DNA of 64,000 bases, from contig JAQFVV010000027.1 in NCBI GenBank assembly GCA_028023455.1, positions 7,563,845-7,627,844 on the forward strand, given 5' to 3'. Source of the stretch: Epiperipatus broadwayi (Eukaryota > Onychophora > Udeonychophora > Euonychophora > Peripatidae). The notes below the pieces were generated by a model. That model searched no databases, was not told where the DNA came from, and was given only the letters and a program-made list of their open reading frames with translations. The position numbers and the translations under genes were made by a program. Shown here piece by piece: positions 11,701 to 23,501 of the stretch. Numbering within the stretch: position 1 is the stretch's first letter; the number at the start of each line of letters is the position of its first letter.

Positions 11701-14620
11701 TAAATGTAAATCAATATTCTAGCTTGCTTAACATTTGCAAGTGCTTAATATTTGCAAAACAAATATTAATGAGTGATATTTACTTAAGCTTAATATCTAC
11801 CTAACATTTATGAGTGATGATGATGATTTAAAACAATAGAATCAAGACAAGAAAAATACAATATTTTTAATAATAACTTGGAAACCAATTAAGATATATA
11901 ATTATATTAATACTCTTCTTCCTCTTCTTTAAATCAAATTTACTAATTATACAATTGACTTTATTACTATATTAATTAAATATAGAATCAATACAAAATT
12001 TTATATACGCATAATTAAATAAACCTAATCTACAAGTTTGTCACTTTTGATAATTTTAAAATAAGCTGGCTTAAAATGACATTAAAAAAAAAATTCTATA
12101 AATGCTCATTCAAAATTTTAACTACTTATATGTCATAAAAACAACCTACATTTAGGTAAGGTGTGTGCTTTTTCTCACTTTCATTCATATGTTAAGCCCT
12201 ACTCTTCAATTTCCTATATTTAAACTAATTATGCATAACCTATTCTTTTGATGTGTTTGTTTAAGCAGTTATACATGCACACACCTGGTAATATGTCAAC
12301 ATATATGTTTAAAATGTATGCCCCTATATGATGGATTAATACATAAATCACATATATAAAATAAAATAATAAAAAATATTATTGCAACCTTGAGCCAAAA
12401 TAAATAATCAAAAAAACATTATCAAGCATATATATTGAGAGGTTGAACAATAATAACTAAAAAAACATCTTAATATTACAATATATAATAATAATAAAAA
12501 AAATCAAAATAGTGAAAAAAAAACTATGTTTAATGAATTTAAACTGTGCGTGTATTGTCATGTATTACTAAGAATAACATAATCAATGAACAAACTCTTA
12601 ATGTTTTCTGTATCAAAAGAAAAAAATAAAATGCTCTGACTTCATAAATTAAAGTTTACTTTTAAAAAGTAAGAATAAAAGATTTGTTAATGAAAGTTCA
12701 AAGTTACCCAATTATTTTCACTTCTCATAAATGTTCCAGGTTTGAATTTTCAGACCGCTTGCCTCATGTATAGCTTCACCCGGTTGGTTTTCTGGTTTCC
12801 ACCATTTAAAAAGGAAAAGTTCTTGCAGATACTTTTAAGATAAATATGAATTGTTTGACTTGCTTGTTTCTACCATTTTAAAAAAATTTATTGTAGGCGC
12901 TTTAGATGAATGTGAGGAAAACTTTAAAAAAATTGATTTATAGCTGAATCAAACTTGGCTATATATATGGCTTTCATACATTTTTTCCTTTCTTTCTTCT
13001 CCTCTTTTCAAAGATGATGATCAGATGACATATGTGGCTGTTTTTAAATTTGACCATTCTTTGGTTATAAAGGACTTTTGTATAAGTCCATGGATAGATT
13101 AGTGATTTAACCCATAATGTAGGATTTCAAGAAGCAGAAACAGTGGATTTAGCAAGGCAAATTCATTGCATTATACAGAGCAAAATTTATTAATATCATT
13201 TTATATAATTGTCAATAACTTCTTTCAAGAAATTCAATTTTGTTCCATTTCTTTATACCAATCTAGTGTGAATTACTTACATATATACATTCACATCTTT
13301 TATACTGATAACTTTAAAACAAGAGTCCTTTTTTATCTCTAAATTTTTTTATAGAGACAAATAAATAAAAAAATCAAACAACTCCTTCTGAGTTTAAAAA
13401 TCTTTAACTTTAGCTGCTCATTTCTTTTAGTTTAAAAGAATTGCATATTCGGAATATTATTAAATAATTGCCATTCTTAAAAAAAAGGTTAAGTGATAGC
13501 CTTGAAAACTGCATTTTTGTTCAGTGATTCTCCTTAAAATTATTAAAACTGAAAGCTTTTTTCATATAACTGCATCGTAATGACTATATCTCTCTTTTTT
13601 TTAACAGTAATCAAAAAAAATGACTCATCCTTCAAATATTGTTTCACTCATTTATATATCTCGAATTTCTGACCAAAAGCCATCTGCAAACCTGTTATCT
13701 TTAGATAAAAAAATTCAGAGTTTTACAAGCTGATGTTTTATCGCGATTTCACAAGAACATTAATAATCACGTTTTATTCCATCAAAGCACCTCTTTTTCT
13801 GAGATAATCTAAGATAATACAAACAATAAAGCTTGCAATTTACAGTCATTAGAAATAGGTGTAAAAGTGTTTTGTGTTTATACAGCCATTCTCACATGTG
13901 TACCTTTTATCTATTAATCTAAAAATCTTTTTACATCTTTCCTGATCTGCTTTAGTTAATAAAAAATATAGCTAAATAATTTATCACATTATTTAATAAA
14001 AAAAAATAATAAAGCAATATTAAATATTATTACAGTGTATCAATCTATAAACTATGTATATATATTACTTGCACATATAAATCTATATATAAAAGAAAAA
14101 AAATATTTTTTTTAATTAAAGAATATATATGTGGGAAATGAGAACATATATATACAATATAGATCCCTTCACCAGACAGATGCACATTCCTGCACTAGAC
14201 AATGGTCTATTTCTTTAAATAATATGCTGTAGTTGCAGATTCATATCAGCATGGTTTTTATGCTAACGTCACATTGCATTGATTACATCTGTACATTAGG
14301 AAGATAGCATTGGTTTAACTGCAAACTTCCACCCAGAGGTTAAAGGGTTTGTAAGACTTTCAAGTACATACTCTATGTAGTCTATCTATGCTTAACATTA
14401 TAAAATATTAAATTGTCTTAAGCCTAGAATGTCCATCTGTGCAAATTATCAAGAATAGCAGATTTTAAATCTAAAATAATGTTAAATTATTTTATGTGTG
14501 TGTGCAATAAATGTTGGTGGTATTAAAACTGGTAATGATTTACTTTATTTTTTATTAAATTAGAAGTTTAAAACTTAGATTATAAATCTCAGCTACTTCT
14601 TAAGCTAATGACTGGGGCTA
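8729..14620. other. Long AT-rich non-coding stretch
   Basis: I see no gene, exon with clear splice context or intact element. It contains short GATGAT runs (near 11240-11258 and 11814-11827) and many A/T tracts. The appearance fits intron or intergenic DNA. Confidence 0.45.
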
Positions 14621-14631
14621 TTTGTTGAATG

Positions 14632-14790
14632 AAAGTTTAAATGTTTTCCCAAGGTATATCTTCCCTTTCCATTCCCCACCCTACATTTCCCCATATCCTG
14701 CTCCATCCCACTTCCACAACATAATCTTTGTAAACTCCATGACCTTTGTATCTAAATCCTTATCTTTTCCCAAACCCAGCATTCAATTCA
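14632..14790 (+). repeat. Dispersed repeat, copy related to 52170-52320
   Basis: Shared blocks in the same order include CTTCCCTTTCCATTC/CTTCCCTTTTCATTC, CCACCCTA-ATTT-CCCATAT and CCATCCCA/TATCCCATTTCC, then ACA(A/T)CATAATC. Both copies are on the same strand. Family unknown. Confidence 0.65.
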
Positions 14791-14892
14791 ATATCCCACT
14801 AGGTTCTAATAGTCTGGTGGTGCCTTGTATGACCAATAGGGAAAGAGTCTCTGCCTGACCATTTTGATATATATGCTAAACAATGATAATGA

Positions 14893-15075
14893 TATATGTA
14901 AGAGATTGTGGTCTGGGTCAACTGATAAGTGCTGGTTCATATAAAATATGTATCTGGGGATCATAGATCTTTTCTGTCTTTGGTGATATGTTTGTGATTA
15001 CATCCCTCCACAAGGTGTTAAAAGTGCATAGAAATCAGTCTCTATCTTGTGTGTGAGAGTGATGTAGTGAAAAAT
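14893..15075 (-). repeat. Fragment of tRNA-like/foldback repeat family
   Basis: GTCTGGGTCAACTGATAAGTGC is the reverse complement of the segment in 27880-27935 and 47440-47475. The following TAGATCTTTTCT...GTGATGTAGTGAAAA matches the right half of the hairpin element at 8143-8477. This links the two repeat groups. Confidence 0.65.
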
Positions 15076-15324
15076 GGAAGATATTTGTCCTGAAGAAATG
15101 GCTTAGTGTATGTATATATATATACACACTTTGCTAAATAAATAAAAAATTATGTGGATAGTTAAAAAATTAAGAAGGAAAGAAAAAAATAAAATGGAGT
15201 TGGATTTCAAAAATCTGGCATATTTTTTTTTTATGTAATAAATATAAAATATGAAGAATTAATTGCAAAAGAGTGATGGTACCTGATTTCATATTTTGAA
15301 ATGATGCATCATCACTATTGTACC

Positions 15325-15332
15325 ACCTAGTG
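15325..15332. repeat. Left 8-bp target-site duplication of the MITE
   Basis: ACCTAGTG, identical to 15641-15648. Confidence 0.9.
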
Positions 15333-15640
15333 CAGGGGTCCCCAATCCTATGCTCGTGGGCACCATGGCACCCACAGACCATTTTACATGTGCCCGCTGC
15401 TATCCGAACACTATAAAAAATTATTTATCTGATACAAATAAATTTAATTGTTAAGATTTTTTATAAATTATACTATTATATTGTAATAAAATTGTAGGTC
15501 ATACTATACTTTTACAACATAAAAGAGTCTATCATTAACAATATCCAATTATAAATTTACATTGAAAAAATAAATAGTGCCCATCACCTGGCCGGTATTA
15601 TAGAAGGTGCTCTTAAGTGCAAAAAGGTTGGGGATCTCTG
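15333..15640. mobile_element. Non-autonomous hAT-type MITE, 308 bp
   Basis: The element begins CAGGGGTCCCCAATCC and ends with the inverted GGTTGGGGATCTCTG, flanked by a perfect 8-bp duplication (ACCTAGTG). Eight-bp duplications and a CAGGG-type terminus are hallmarks of the hAT superfamily. CAGGGGTCCCCAAC-like ends are also known from Charlie-type vertebrate elements. No transposase is encoded. It is inserted in a diverged member of the ~450-bp foldback repeat family. Confidence 0.92.
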
Positions 15641-15648
15641 ACCTAGTG
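15641..15648. repeat. Right 8-bp target-site duplication of the MITE
   Basis: ACCTAGTG, identical to 15325-15332. Confidence 0.9.
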
Positions 15649-15990
15649 TAAGATTTAGTAAACAATAGGTGCTAATGCTTAATAAAGTCTTATCTGAGGC
15701 TGTTCTATCCAAATATCTCCAGACTAGTTTTTATCTTACAACTTTTGTCAATGAAGAGCTTTGCATTAAGGTCTGGTGCACTTCTCTTTTAGTCCAGATG
15801 CACTGTTCCAAAATCCAATGCTCCTTACTGATGAAAGTCTTAAGCTAGAAAGTAATCTGATAATATTGAAGCACAGGAATTTATCAAGTACTACCACCTG
15901 ACAACTATTAATTACGTGGCATAATAATGGTGAAAAAAAAAATTTGCTTGCTAAAGTGCATTGTGTAAGCATTATATAAAATGGGGTCAT
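15649..15990. repeat. Diverged copy of the ~450-bp foldback repeat family
   Basis: It contains CTCCAGACTAGTTTTTATCTTA and GATGAAAGTCTTAAGC, matching parts of 20354-20808 and 22574-23022, and a right part shared with 7150-7330. Confidence 0.7.
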
Positions 15991-16089
15991 GTGACATTTT
16001 ATTGGTTTTTAAATTGAAAATATTTGAAAGGTTATAAATTATGAATAAAAATAGCTTAAATAATAAATATTGTGTTTAATTGAATTATG

Positions 16090-16180
16090 TTTAAATTATA
16101 CAAAGTTAATAGATGACAATGTATATATATATATATATATGTTAATAATAATATGACATATATATATATATAAAAGGCAT
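16090..16180. repeat. TA-rich simple repeats
   Basis: Two alternating TA tracts, at about 16123-16141 and 16158-16172. Confidence 0.8.
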
Positions 16181-16439
16181 AATGTGTAAAGAATCTATTG
16201 CGATACATAATTAAATTATATAAGATAGGAAAAGGAGATAGATAAGTTGATAAGAGAAAAAAATAGAATTATGAAAAATGAATACAAATAAAAAAAATAG
16301 TTATAGAAGAATCAAAATTTTATATGAAAGAATGTATGATAACATTAAAGGAAGCTTATCATTATTTGGTGTAAGATCAGGAATGTCAGATATCAGGGAA
16401 AGAAGCTAAAAATGGGATAAGAATTTGGACTGTAAGTAT

Positions 16440-16625
16440 TGTGCCAGTCAAAACATGCTTATCCATCTAACACGAGCTGGAACTCACAAAATGTACTTCA
16501 AACCCAGTTGAGCCCGAGATTTTGGTCAGGGACCAGCCTGGATTCGAACCCACTCTCCAAGCCCCAGATCTAACACCCAATGGATAACATAACAATGGTA
16601 GCACACGAGATTTAATTCTTCATCC
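16440..16625 (-). repeat. tRNA-like (SINE-type) sequence with intact B box
   Basis: On the minus strand GGGTTCGAATCC (about 16557-16546) is a consensus Pol III B box. It is preceded by an A-box-like TTATCCATTGGGTGTT and a tRNA-sized spacing. Cloverleaf pairing is imperfect, so a tRNA-derived repeat is favoured over a functional tRNA. Confidence 0.55.
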
Positions 16626-16629
16626 GGCC

Positions 16630-19600
16630 CACTAGCAAATCGGAGAAAACAATAAGACTCATGGACTTAAACATATATATAAACAACGTAATAAAATCTA
16701 ACATATTTAAATAAAAGGGGCTTTACTAATGAATACTTATGGGCAATTAGTGAATTGGATTGATTTAATAATGAGACAGAAATTGATATATGATGAATTA
16801 AAATATATTTATTGACAATTGTTGTTGGCAAATGCACGCAGGCATTTTATTTATAAAGTAACATTACTCTAGGCCAATAATTGATACATTGGCTATTATT
16901 TAATTGCTCCAATATTATTTAATGGAAATAAATACCCTACTATATCACTAATCACTACATTAACTTTTACCAGTTATGCCCTTTCATCATCAGTTTGTGT
17001 GGCTATTGTACGTGAAATCTAACCAAGTCTGGAGTGAAGCTTAATAATACGTCTTAATTATAATAAATTTATTTTAACTATGGGCTTTTAAAGCATCCCA
17101 GATAGCTTTAGATCGAACGGGTTTTCAAGAGTGCTTTGGATCAACGCCGAAGACTGCATATTAGGGAGGGAGAGTTAGCTATAATGATTTTATTACTACG
17201 CTAGGCACAAGTAAAGTATAATAATAAAGTGGCTCTGCGGATGGAAGAATAGTTTTAGGGTTTTTGTGACAAACAACGGTTTACCCAAGAACCGGTCGTC
17301 ATGCTGCAAAAGGAAACCTTTATTTGGTTCATAAGAAGCGGGGGACTTACGTGCTAATCTGGCCCGTAGCTCAGACTTCGCGACTGCACTACCCTATAAG
17401 AGAAGATGTGCTGGCAACGCCGTGGCTCCATCTTATATATGTATAAAAAAACAGCACAACGAGGAAATATAAATAAGTTTCACATCCGCCAAGCTGAAGG
17501 ATATTATAAATTAAATATCATATATTAAATGAACACTAGATCATCAGCTTGATCAAAAGAGCCAACTCTTCTGTAGCATGAGAAATATGTATATGCTACT
17601 GACGGGAATATATACAAACTTTACTTTATCCCATTCAATCTCTTTAGTTATCTATAACTACTACTAAACTTTTAAAAAGGGGGGAAAGTATATTTAATAG
17701 GGGACTTACGAATACTTAACTAAAAAAATATACTTATGATTGCACTCCAGGCTAGTTTAATCTTTAGTAACATAATAAATAAAGGTTGAAAAGCCACATT
17801 TTATATTTATATTAATTAATTTACAAAATGACAAAATATGAATTTGGGTTTCGAAACAGCGCACGAAATGACACTATATAAATAATAATACGGAGATTTT
17901 AAATGATATTTTTTTAAAAAACATATTGGTAATTAAATGCACGCTGTTTCGAAACATAGGCATAACTAATAATAAATAAAATAAGCAAAAGAAAAGCAAA
18001 ATATAATTGCAGTGATTAAATTATATAGCAAAATATTAATTAACAAAGAAATTTAGCAAAAATATTTCATTTATAGAATTAAAATATTTTAGGAAACAAT
18101 TTAAACAGTTTACACTATTGTATTAGCAAAAAGTATTTCATTTAAATATTATTTCGAAAACAATTTAGATAGAAATTTCAATAATATGGTTAGCTAACCT
18201 GTTTTTGAAGAAATAATGAATGTTTTTGAAATGCACACAGAGCTCTGCGATTTTAAATAATACTAAAATAGTTCTGTAGCTAAGGAGAGATTCGAGCTGG
18301 AAACGAAGGTGACTTCTTTGGTGGCTTATGGCATCTTCAATTTAGTTGGGAGACGATTTTTTAAAATAGTGTTTCTTTAGCTGGATTGAAATCGGAACGA
18401 GGGCAAATTATTTTTACGGCTTATGGCATCTTCAAATTTAGTTGGTGTAAGCTTGGCATTTGATGGATTGAACTAGGTGTTCCATCACGGGAAAGCAGCA
18501 AAATTTTGCCTGACTTTAGCCAGACATGTTAAGGTTGAACAACAATAAAACTTCTCCTGTTGACTCTCTTCAAAAGTAAGATGGATTCTTCCTTCCTGCT
18601 TAAAATAAGGCCTATTTATATCCTTCTACTAAACTTTAACACCTTTCTGGAATTTCGTAAGCCTCGGGACCAATTGACTTTTAATTAAAGCAAAATAATA
18701 TAATTCAATTTCTACAACAACTGATAAAATCTCCGAGGTGTTATATTTAATTTCCTTAAAAAAATGTATCAAAATATATAAACTATATAATTTGATTCAT
18801 TTTCATTAATTAAATTCCTTTTCAGGTGTTATTACTTAGCAGAAGGAACGGTATTCTGATTTCATGATAAAGTCTTTTGTTGCAAACAAAAATCAATCAG
18901 TAAACTAGATTTTACTTTTTACCCAGGGTGCAGTCACTAATTGATATCTTGTTTACACAAAATTCTCATTTTTAATTACCAACGAATGATTTTTATTTTA
19001 CTGAAATAAATAACTTTTAACATATTTGTTTTTACAATATTATTTGTTTATAAAAAAAAAGCAAATTTAAAGAAAATACTTTAGTTTCAATTATATATGT
19101 AAAACATTACATCAGAAAACCGTTAAATATGTTTTAAAGAAAATGTTTTACATTATATCTTCTTTATTTAAACTTAAATATATATGAATCCTTTTGCCAT
19201 TATTCCAAGGTTTAAATTATCCATCCACATACGAATATAATAGCGAATATAATTAAGAATAGACCGAAAATTAATAAAACATTTTATAATAATTTATGAG
19301 CATTTCTCCGCTATAATTTTATCAAACCTGTCTAATTATAGCGTGTCTTCGTATGTAAATGGATGATGCCATTCAAGCAGCAATTATAGCAAAGTTTTCC
19401 CGCTCGATTTATATATATACATTTTTACATTTAAGATAGGTTCGAAACTAGTTCAGACGAGTAGATCATTAGGTTGATGGTGAAACGGAAAGGGATTGGA
19501 GATTTCCGTTTCAGTATAGTTCTTATGGAAATGGTAAGGAGAGTATTTTGGAACAGTAAAATGTTGAAAATAAATAAATAATATGGAGATTAGGGTAATT

Positions 19601-19640
19601 TGAAAGGTAAAAAAGTAGAGATTTTAAATTTTTTTCTTTA
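16630..19640. other. Non-coding block with short repeats, possibly old LTR-type element
   Basis: No reading frame of note. It contains an inverted pair TTTCGAAACAGCG / CGCTGTTTCGAAA (17862-17874 and 17943-17955) and a 27-nt direct repeat (18323-18349, 18417-18444). A less AT-rich segment at 17100-17430 is followed by TATATATGTATAAAAAA. Element identity is unknown. Confidence 0.35.
18323..18444 (+). repeat. Direct repeat pair GGCTTATGGCATCTTCAA...
   Basis: The block GGCTTATGGCATCTTCAA followed by TTTAGTTGG occurs at 18323-18349 and 18417-18444, offset by about 94 nt. Confidence 0.85.
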
Positions 19641-20264
19641 GGTCTTTGTAACTAAAATGAGGAGTATGAGGATAGAAATAGTGGAACTACCAAACGGCTT
19701 ATTCAGAATTTGTTGAATTATATAGCTTTAATATGATGGAAAAAGACAGCATGTTGTAACTAGAGGTGGGAAAAATCTAAGACATACAGAATTAAAACTG
19801 GTGATAAGAATATGTACTTGCTTCAACATGGCTTTTATGGCTGTGGTCTTTGGAACTTTTTATTAATGAATCAAAGATCAAGATGCAATACAGGTTTGAT
19901 GGTGAAATTTTTAATATTAATTGCTTAAAAATAAAGGCAAACTCTTCTTTAATTCTGAATCTACAGGATACTGTTAATTAAATGAGGTGTTATTGGACTT
20001 CATGATGTTAGAATTAGCAAATGCTTTAAAAAGTGGCCATGTATATCAATATAAAGGCACAGGTATTGAAAACACAAATGGAATGAGAACAATATTGGAG
20101 AGATTGGTGATATATCAGATAAAGTGTCAAGATTAGGTATTCAAATTAATAGAAGATACCAAATATAAATAGTGCAGGTTTATGACTCAACAAGTTCTCA
20201 TTGTGATGAAAAAGTAGTGGATTTTTATATGAATGTACAAAAGGCTTTTGATTGGACCAATCAA

Positions 20265-20277
20265 TATTTTTAAATTG
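20265..20277. repeat. Left 13-bp target duplication of the composite insertion
   Basis: TATTTTTAAATTG, repeated exactly at 26497-26509. The host LINE reading continues across once the interval is removed. Confidence 0.8.
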
Positions 20278-20353
20278 ATAAACATCACATGACCATAACC
20301 TCTTATGCTTGTGTATAACTGTTGTTAAAACAGACAAAACTCACTATATATAT

Positions 20354-20808
20354 TGCCACACACAACAAGCTAGAGTAATCAATGGATGCCAGAAGGCTTG
20401 TGCATAAAATCCCCATCTAGTACCTACTCATGCAATATCCCCAGACTAGTTTCTGACTTATTGCCTTCATCATTGAGGAACCTTGGATCTGAGAGCACTG
20501 CACCTAGATCTTAGGATCTAATGCAACCCTCCAGCAACCACCTTTTATCTCCATTTAACTACAAAACTATGAGTCTTAAACTGAAAACACTTTAATGTTT
20601 TTCAATCCAAGCCCATTAGCTTATATAGTCATATGGGTCTGAACCCAGTTCAGACCCCATAAATTTTGGTGTCTTTGGTTCCTTAATAACCATAGCAACC
20701 AATATCCTATTAGGCAAGATTTCTTTTAAGCCAATAAACATCACATGACCATCACCTCTTATGTTTGTGTATAACTGTTGCTAAAACAGGCAAAACTCAT
20801 TATATATT
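20354..20808 (+). repeat. ~450-bp foldback repeat unit, plus orientation
   Basis: It runs from TGCCACACACAACAAGC to GGCAAAACTCATTATATAT. An inverted copy is 22574-23022. Diverged members are at 7150, 15649, 44140 and 45519. No coding capacity was seen. Confidence 0.85.
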
Positions 20809-20809
20809 G

Positions 20810-22430
20810 TGACACGACAACTTTCTTTCTTCCCCTACTAACTGAATTTTAGTTATTAGAATCGTCGTCGAGGGCGCCACCAAGGATTTCTCTCTTGGAA
20901 CCTGGTCACGTAACTTTACATAAACCTGGTCTTTATTTATTTTCAAATGACGATTCACTGATTATAAACTTTGATTATAATCTCACAGGGGTTTTCCTTT
21001 AAGAACACTAACTAATTATTATAAATAATTCAAGAATTCAAGAATACGTTGGACAAAAAAACTTTTAATTTCTTTTACTACTATTTATTATTAATAACCT
21101 TATAATTCTATCCGATCCAGAAAGAACTGACTTACAATTTCTGATTTTCCCTCTGTTTACTTTCTAATTATGCTTCCCAAATATTTACCATAGATTTACT
21201 CGCACCTACACTAATACTGCGAATTCTAGCAGATGTGTATATAAGACCACTTATAGTATTTTTAATCTTTCCTGAAGTTTATTTTTAAACTCCACTTTCT
21301 TTGGTAAATAAATAAATTGCAAAAACCTTACAATGAACGTATAAGTGACTTTCGTTTTCTTATACTTTCAATTCTTTCCTTATTTTCTACTAACAAACGA
21401 GTAACGCCCCAAGGTTCTCTGTTACTTGGCGACGCACTTTTATACCCCCACCCTGTTGTTACTCTCTAGATCGAATAGATATTAAATAATTTAAAATACA
21501 GTTATTCGCATATTTCATAAAAAATATTGAACGAAAATTAACATTAATAGATTACAATATTAAACAAATTTATTTCCCCCCTCTATTGTTGAAACATTCG
21601 TAATAAACATAATAAATGAAAATTAAATTAAAGATAAAGTTCTATTACGCTTTACTTAGAGTTCTCATTAATTGAAAAGTTTATAATTACCCTGATCGAT
21701 CAGAGCGGAGTGGCCTGATTTTCATAGGTTTTACATTCCATTGGTCGTGCCTTTGTCCTTGTATATGCGAATTCCATGAGTGTTCCTTTGGTTGTCTGGC
21801 TAGCAATATCCGTTTCTTCCATTCCATAACTCTCTCGATAGCTTCATTCAGATGGAGTGGCGGTCAATTCCCCAAAGGGGAAGGTTGTGATAACTTTAGC
21901 CGCTATACATTTGAAAAAAGTCCGCAAAATTAAATTTCAATAATAATAATTTTTATTGTTCGAAACACAGCTGCTTTCTTTATTGTTCTTGCTGGTCTCT
22001 AAAAGTCAAGTCAACTGATCTAACTCCTAAAAGCGATCTTATCTCCACTCTTTCTTATCTTTTTTTTTTAATTAGCGTAATAGCAATTACTAACCAAATA
22101 TTTTTACTTTGTGAAAGTTTCAACAATAGAGTATAATTACTACCAAGAATCTAATTTTGTTTTCTTTTCCCCACCCTTTTATCTCTCGAATTTTTCTCCC
22201 TTTTAATTAAACACTTTTAACATTTTTTTTTTTTTTAATAAATTATATTCAATTTTATTTGTTTATTTCAAAATAAAAGTTCAAAATTTTTACCCTTTCC
22301 ATTAAATCAAAACCATTTGTTAATTAATTCTTTTTTTCATTTTACAAACTATTTAACTTCAAAAATATTTATGACAAATTATAAATATGTGAGCTTATAT
22401 ATATATGAGCTGACTTAAAATATCAGCTCA
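20810..22430. mobile_element. LTR-like non-coding insertion between foldback units
   Basis: It interrupts the TATATAT|TGCCACAC junction of the repeat units. It contains GAGGGCGCCACCAAGG...TTGGAACC, shared in pattern with 23502 and 63794. GC-richer blocks at 21690-21910 include CCATTGG and an AACTTTAGCCGC segment. No protein was found. Termini are not firmly defined. Confidence 0.4.
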
Positions 22431-22436
22431 ATATAT

Positions 22437-22573
22437 TGCCACACCCAACAAGCTAGAATAATCAATGGATGCCAAAAGGCTTGTGCATAATATTCACATC
22501 TAGTGCCTACTCATCCAATATCACCAGATTATTATGGCCATTGATTACTGTAGCTTGTTGTGTGTGGCAATAT
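22437..22573. repeat. Partial repeat heads in head-to-head orientation
   Basis: A plus-oriented head (22437-22535) is followed directly by an inverted head end (22537-22573, TAGCTTGTTGTGTGTGGCA). Confidence 0.75.
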
Positions 22574-23022
22574 ATATAGTGAGTTTTGCCTGTTTTAACA
22601 ACAGTTATACACAAGCATAAGAGGTGATGGTCATATGATGTTTATTGGCTTAAAACCAATCCTGCCTAATAGGATAGTGGTGACTATGGTTATTAAAGAA
22701 CCAAAGACACCAAAATGTATGGGTAGTGAACTGGGATCAGTCCCATATGACTATATAAGCTAATGGGCTTGGATTGAAAACATTGAGGTGTTTTCAGTTT
22801 AAGACTCATAGTTTTGTAGTTAAATGGAGATAAAAGGTGGTTGCTGGAGGGTTGCATTAAATGCTAATATCTAGGTGCAGTGCTCTCAGATCCAAGGCTC
22901 CTCACTGATGAAAGTCATAAGCCAGAAACTAGTCTGGGGATATTGGATGAATAGGCATTAGGTGGGGATTTTATGCACAAGCCTTCTGGCATCCATTGAC
23001 TACTCTAGCTTGTGTGTGGCTA
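22574..23022 (-). repeat. ~450-bp foldback repeat unit, inverted
   Basis: Reverse complement of 20354-20808 along its whole length, with scattered substitutions. Confidence 0.85.
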
Positions 23023-23056
23023 TATATATATATATATATATATGTAATATACAAAT

Positions 23057-23090
<34 letters not shown>
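23022..23090. repeat. TA microsatellite
   Basis: Alternating TA runs at about 23023-23043 and 23060-23090. Confidence 0.9.
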
Positions 23091-23093
<3 letters not shown>

Positions 23094-23450
23094 ATATACA
23101 AATCAATATATATATCAAAATACAGTACAATTTATATAAATTATATTCTTTTAGAAGTACTTTCGACTATACACTTTGTAGTCTTTATCAACTATATAAT
23201 GAGACAACCCTTAACAATACCCATAGTTCAATTCAGATTTCCCACAATTCTGTTTTCTTAACATTTGATAACAGAATTGTGGGAAATCTGAATTGAACTA
23301 TGGGTATTGTTAAGGATTGTCTCGTTTTGATTATTCAACGTTATATAGTTGATAAAGACTACAAAGTGTATAGTCGAAAGTACTTCTAAAAGAATATAAT
23401 TTAAATAAATTGTACTGTATTTTGATATATATATTGATTTGTATATTACA
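23091..23450. mobile_element. Long near-perfect hairpin element
   Basis: 23091-23254 and 23270-23450 are inverted copies, from GTAATATACAAATCAATATA to ACAATTCTGTT, differing by a few substitutions and one 16-nt insertion in the right arm. The loop is about 15 nt. No coding capacity. Confidence 0.9.
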
Positions 23451-23501
23451 TATATTGTGAAACGAATACAGATATCAAACTTTATTTATTATATATATAT
23501 A

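Noticed and set aside
16440-16625. Functional tRNA gene
   Set aside because: The B box is good, but acceptor and anticodon stems do not pair well. The same applies to 33316, 27785 and 47306; all are treated as tRNA-derived repeats.
22962-23261. 99-residue frame rich in YIYIYI
   Set aside because: It is translated from a TA microsatellite and one arm of the hairpin element.
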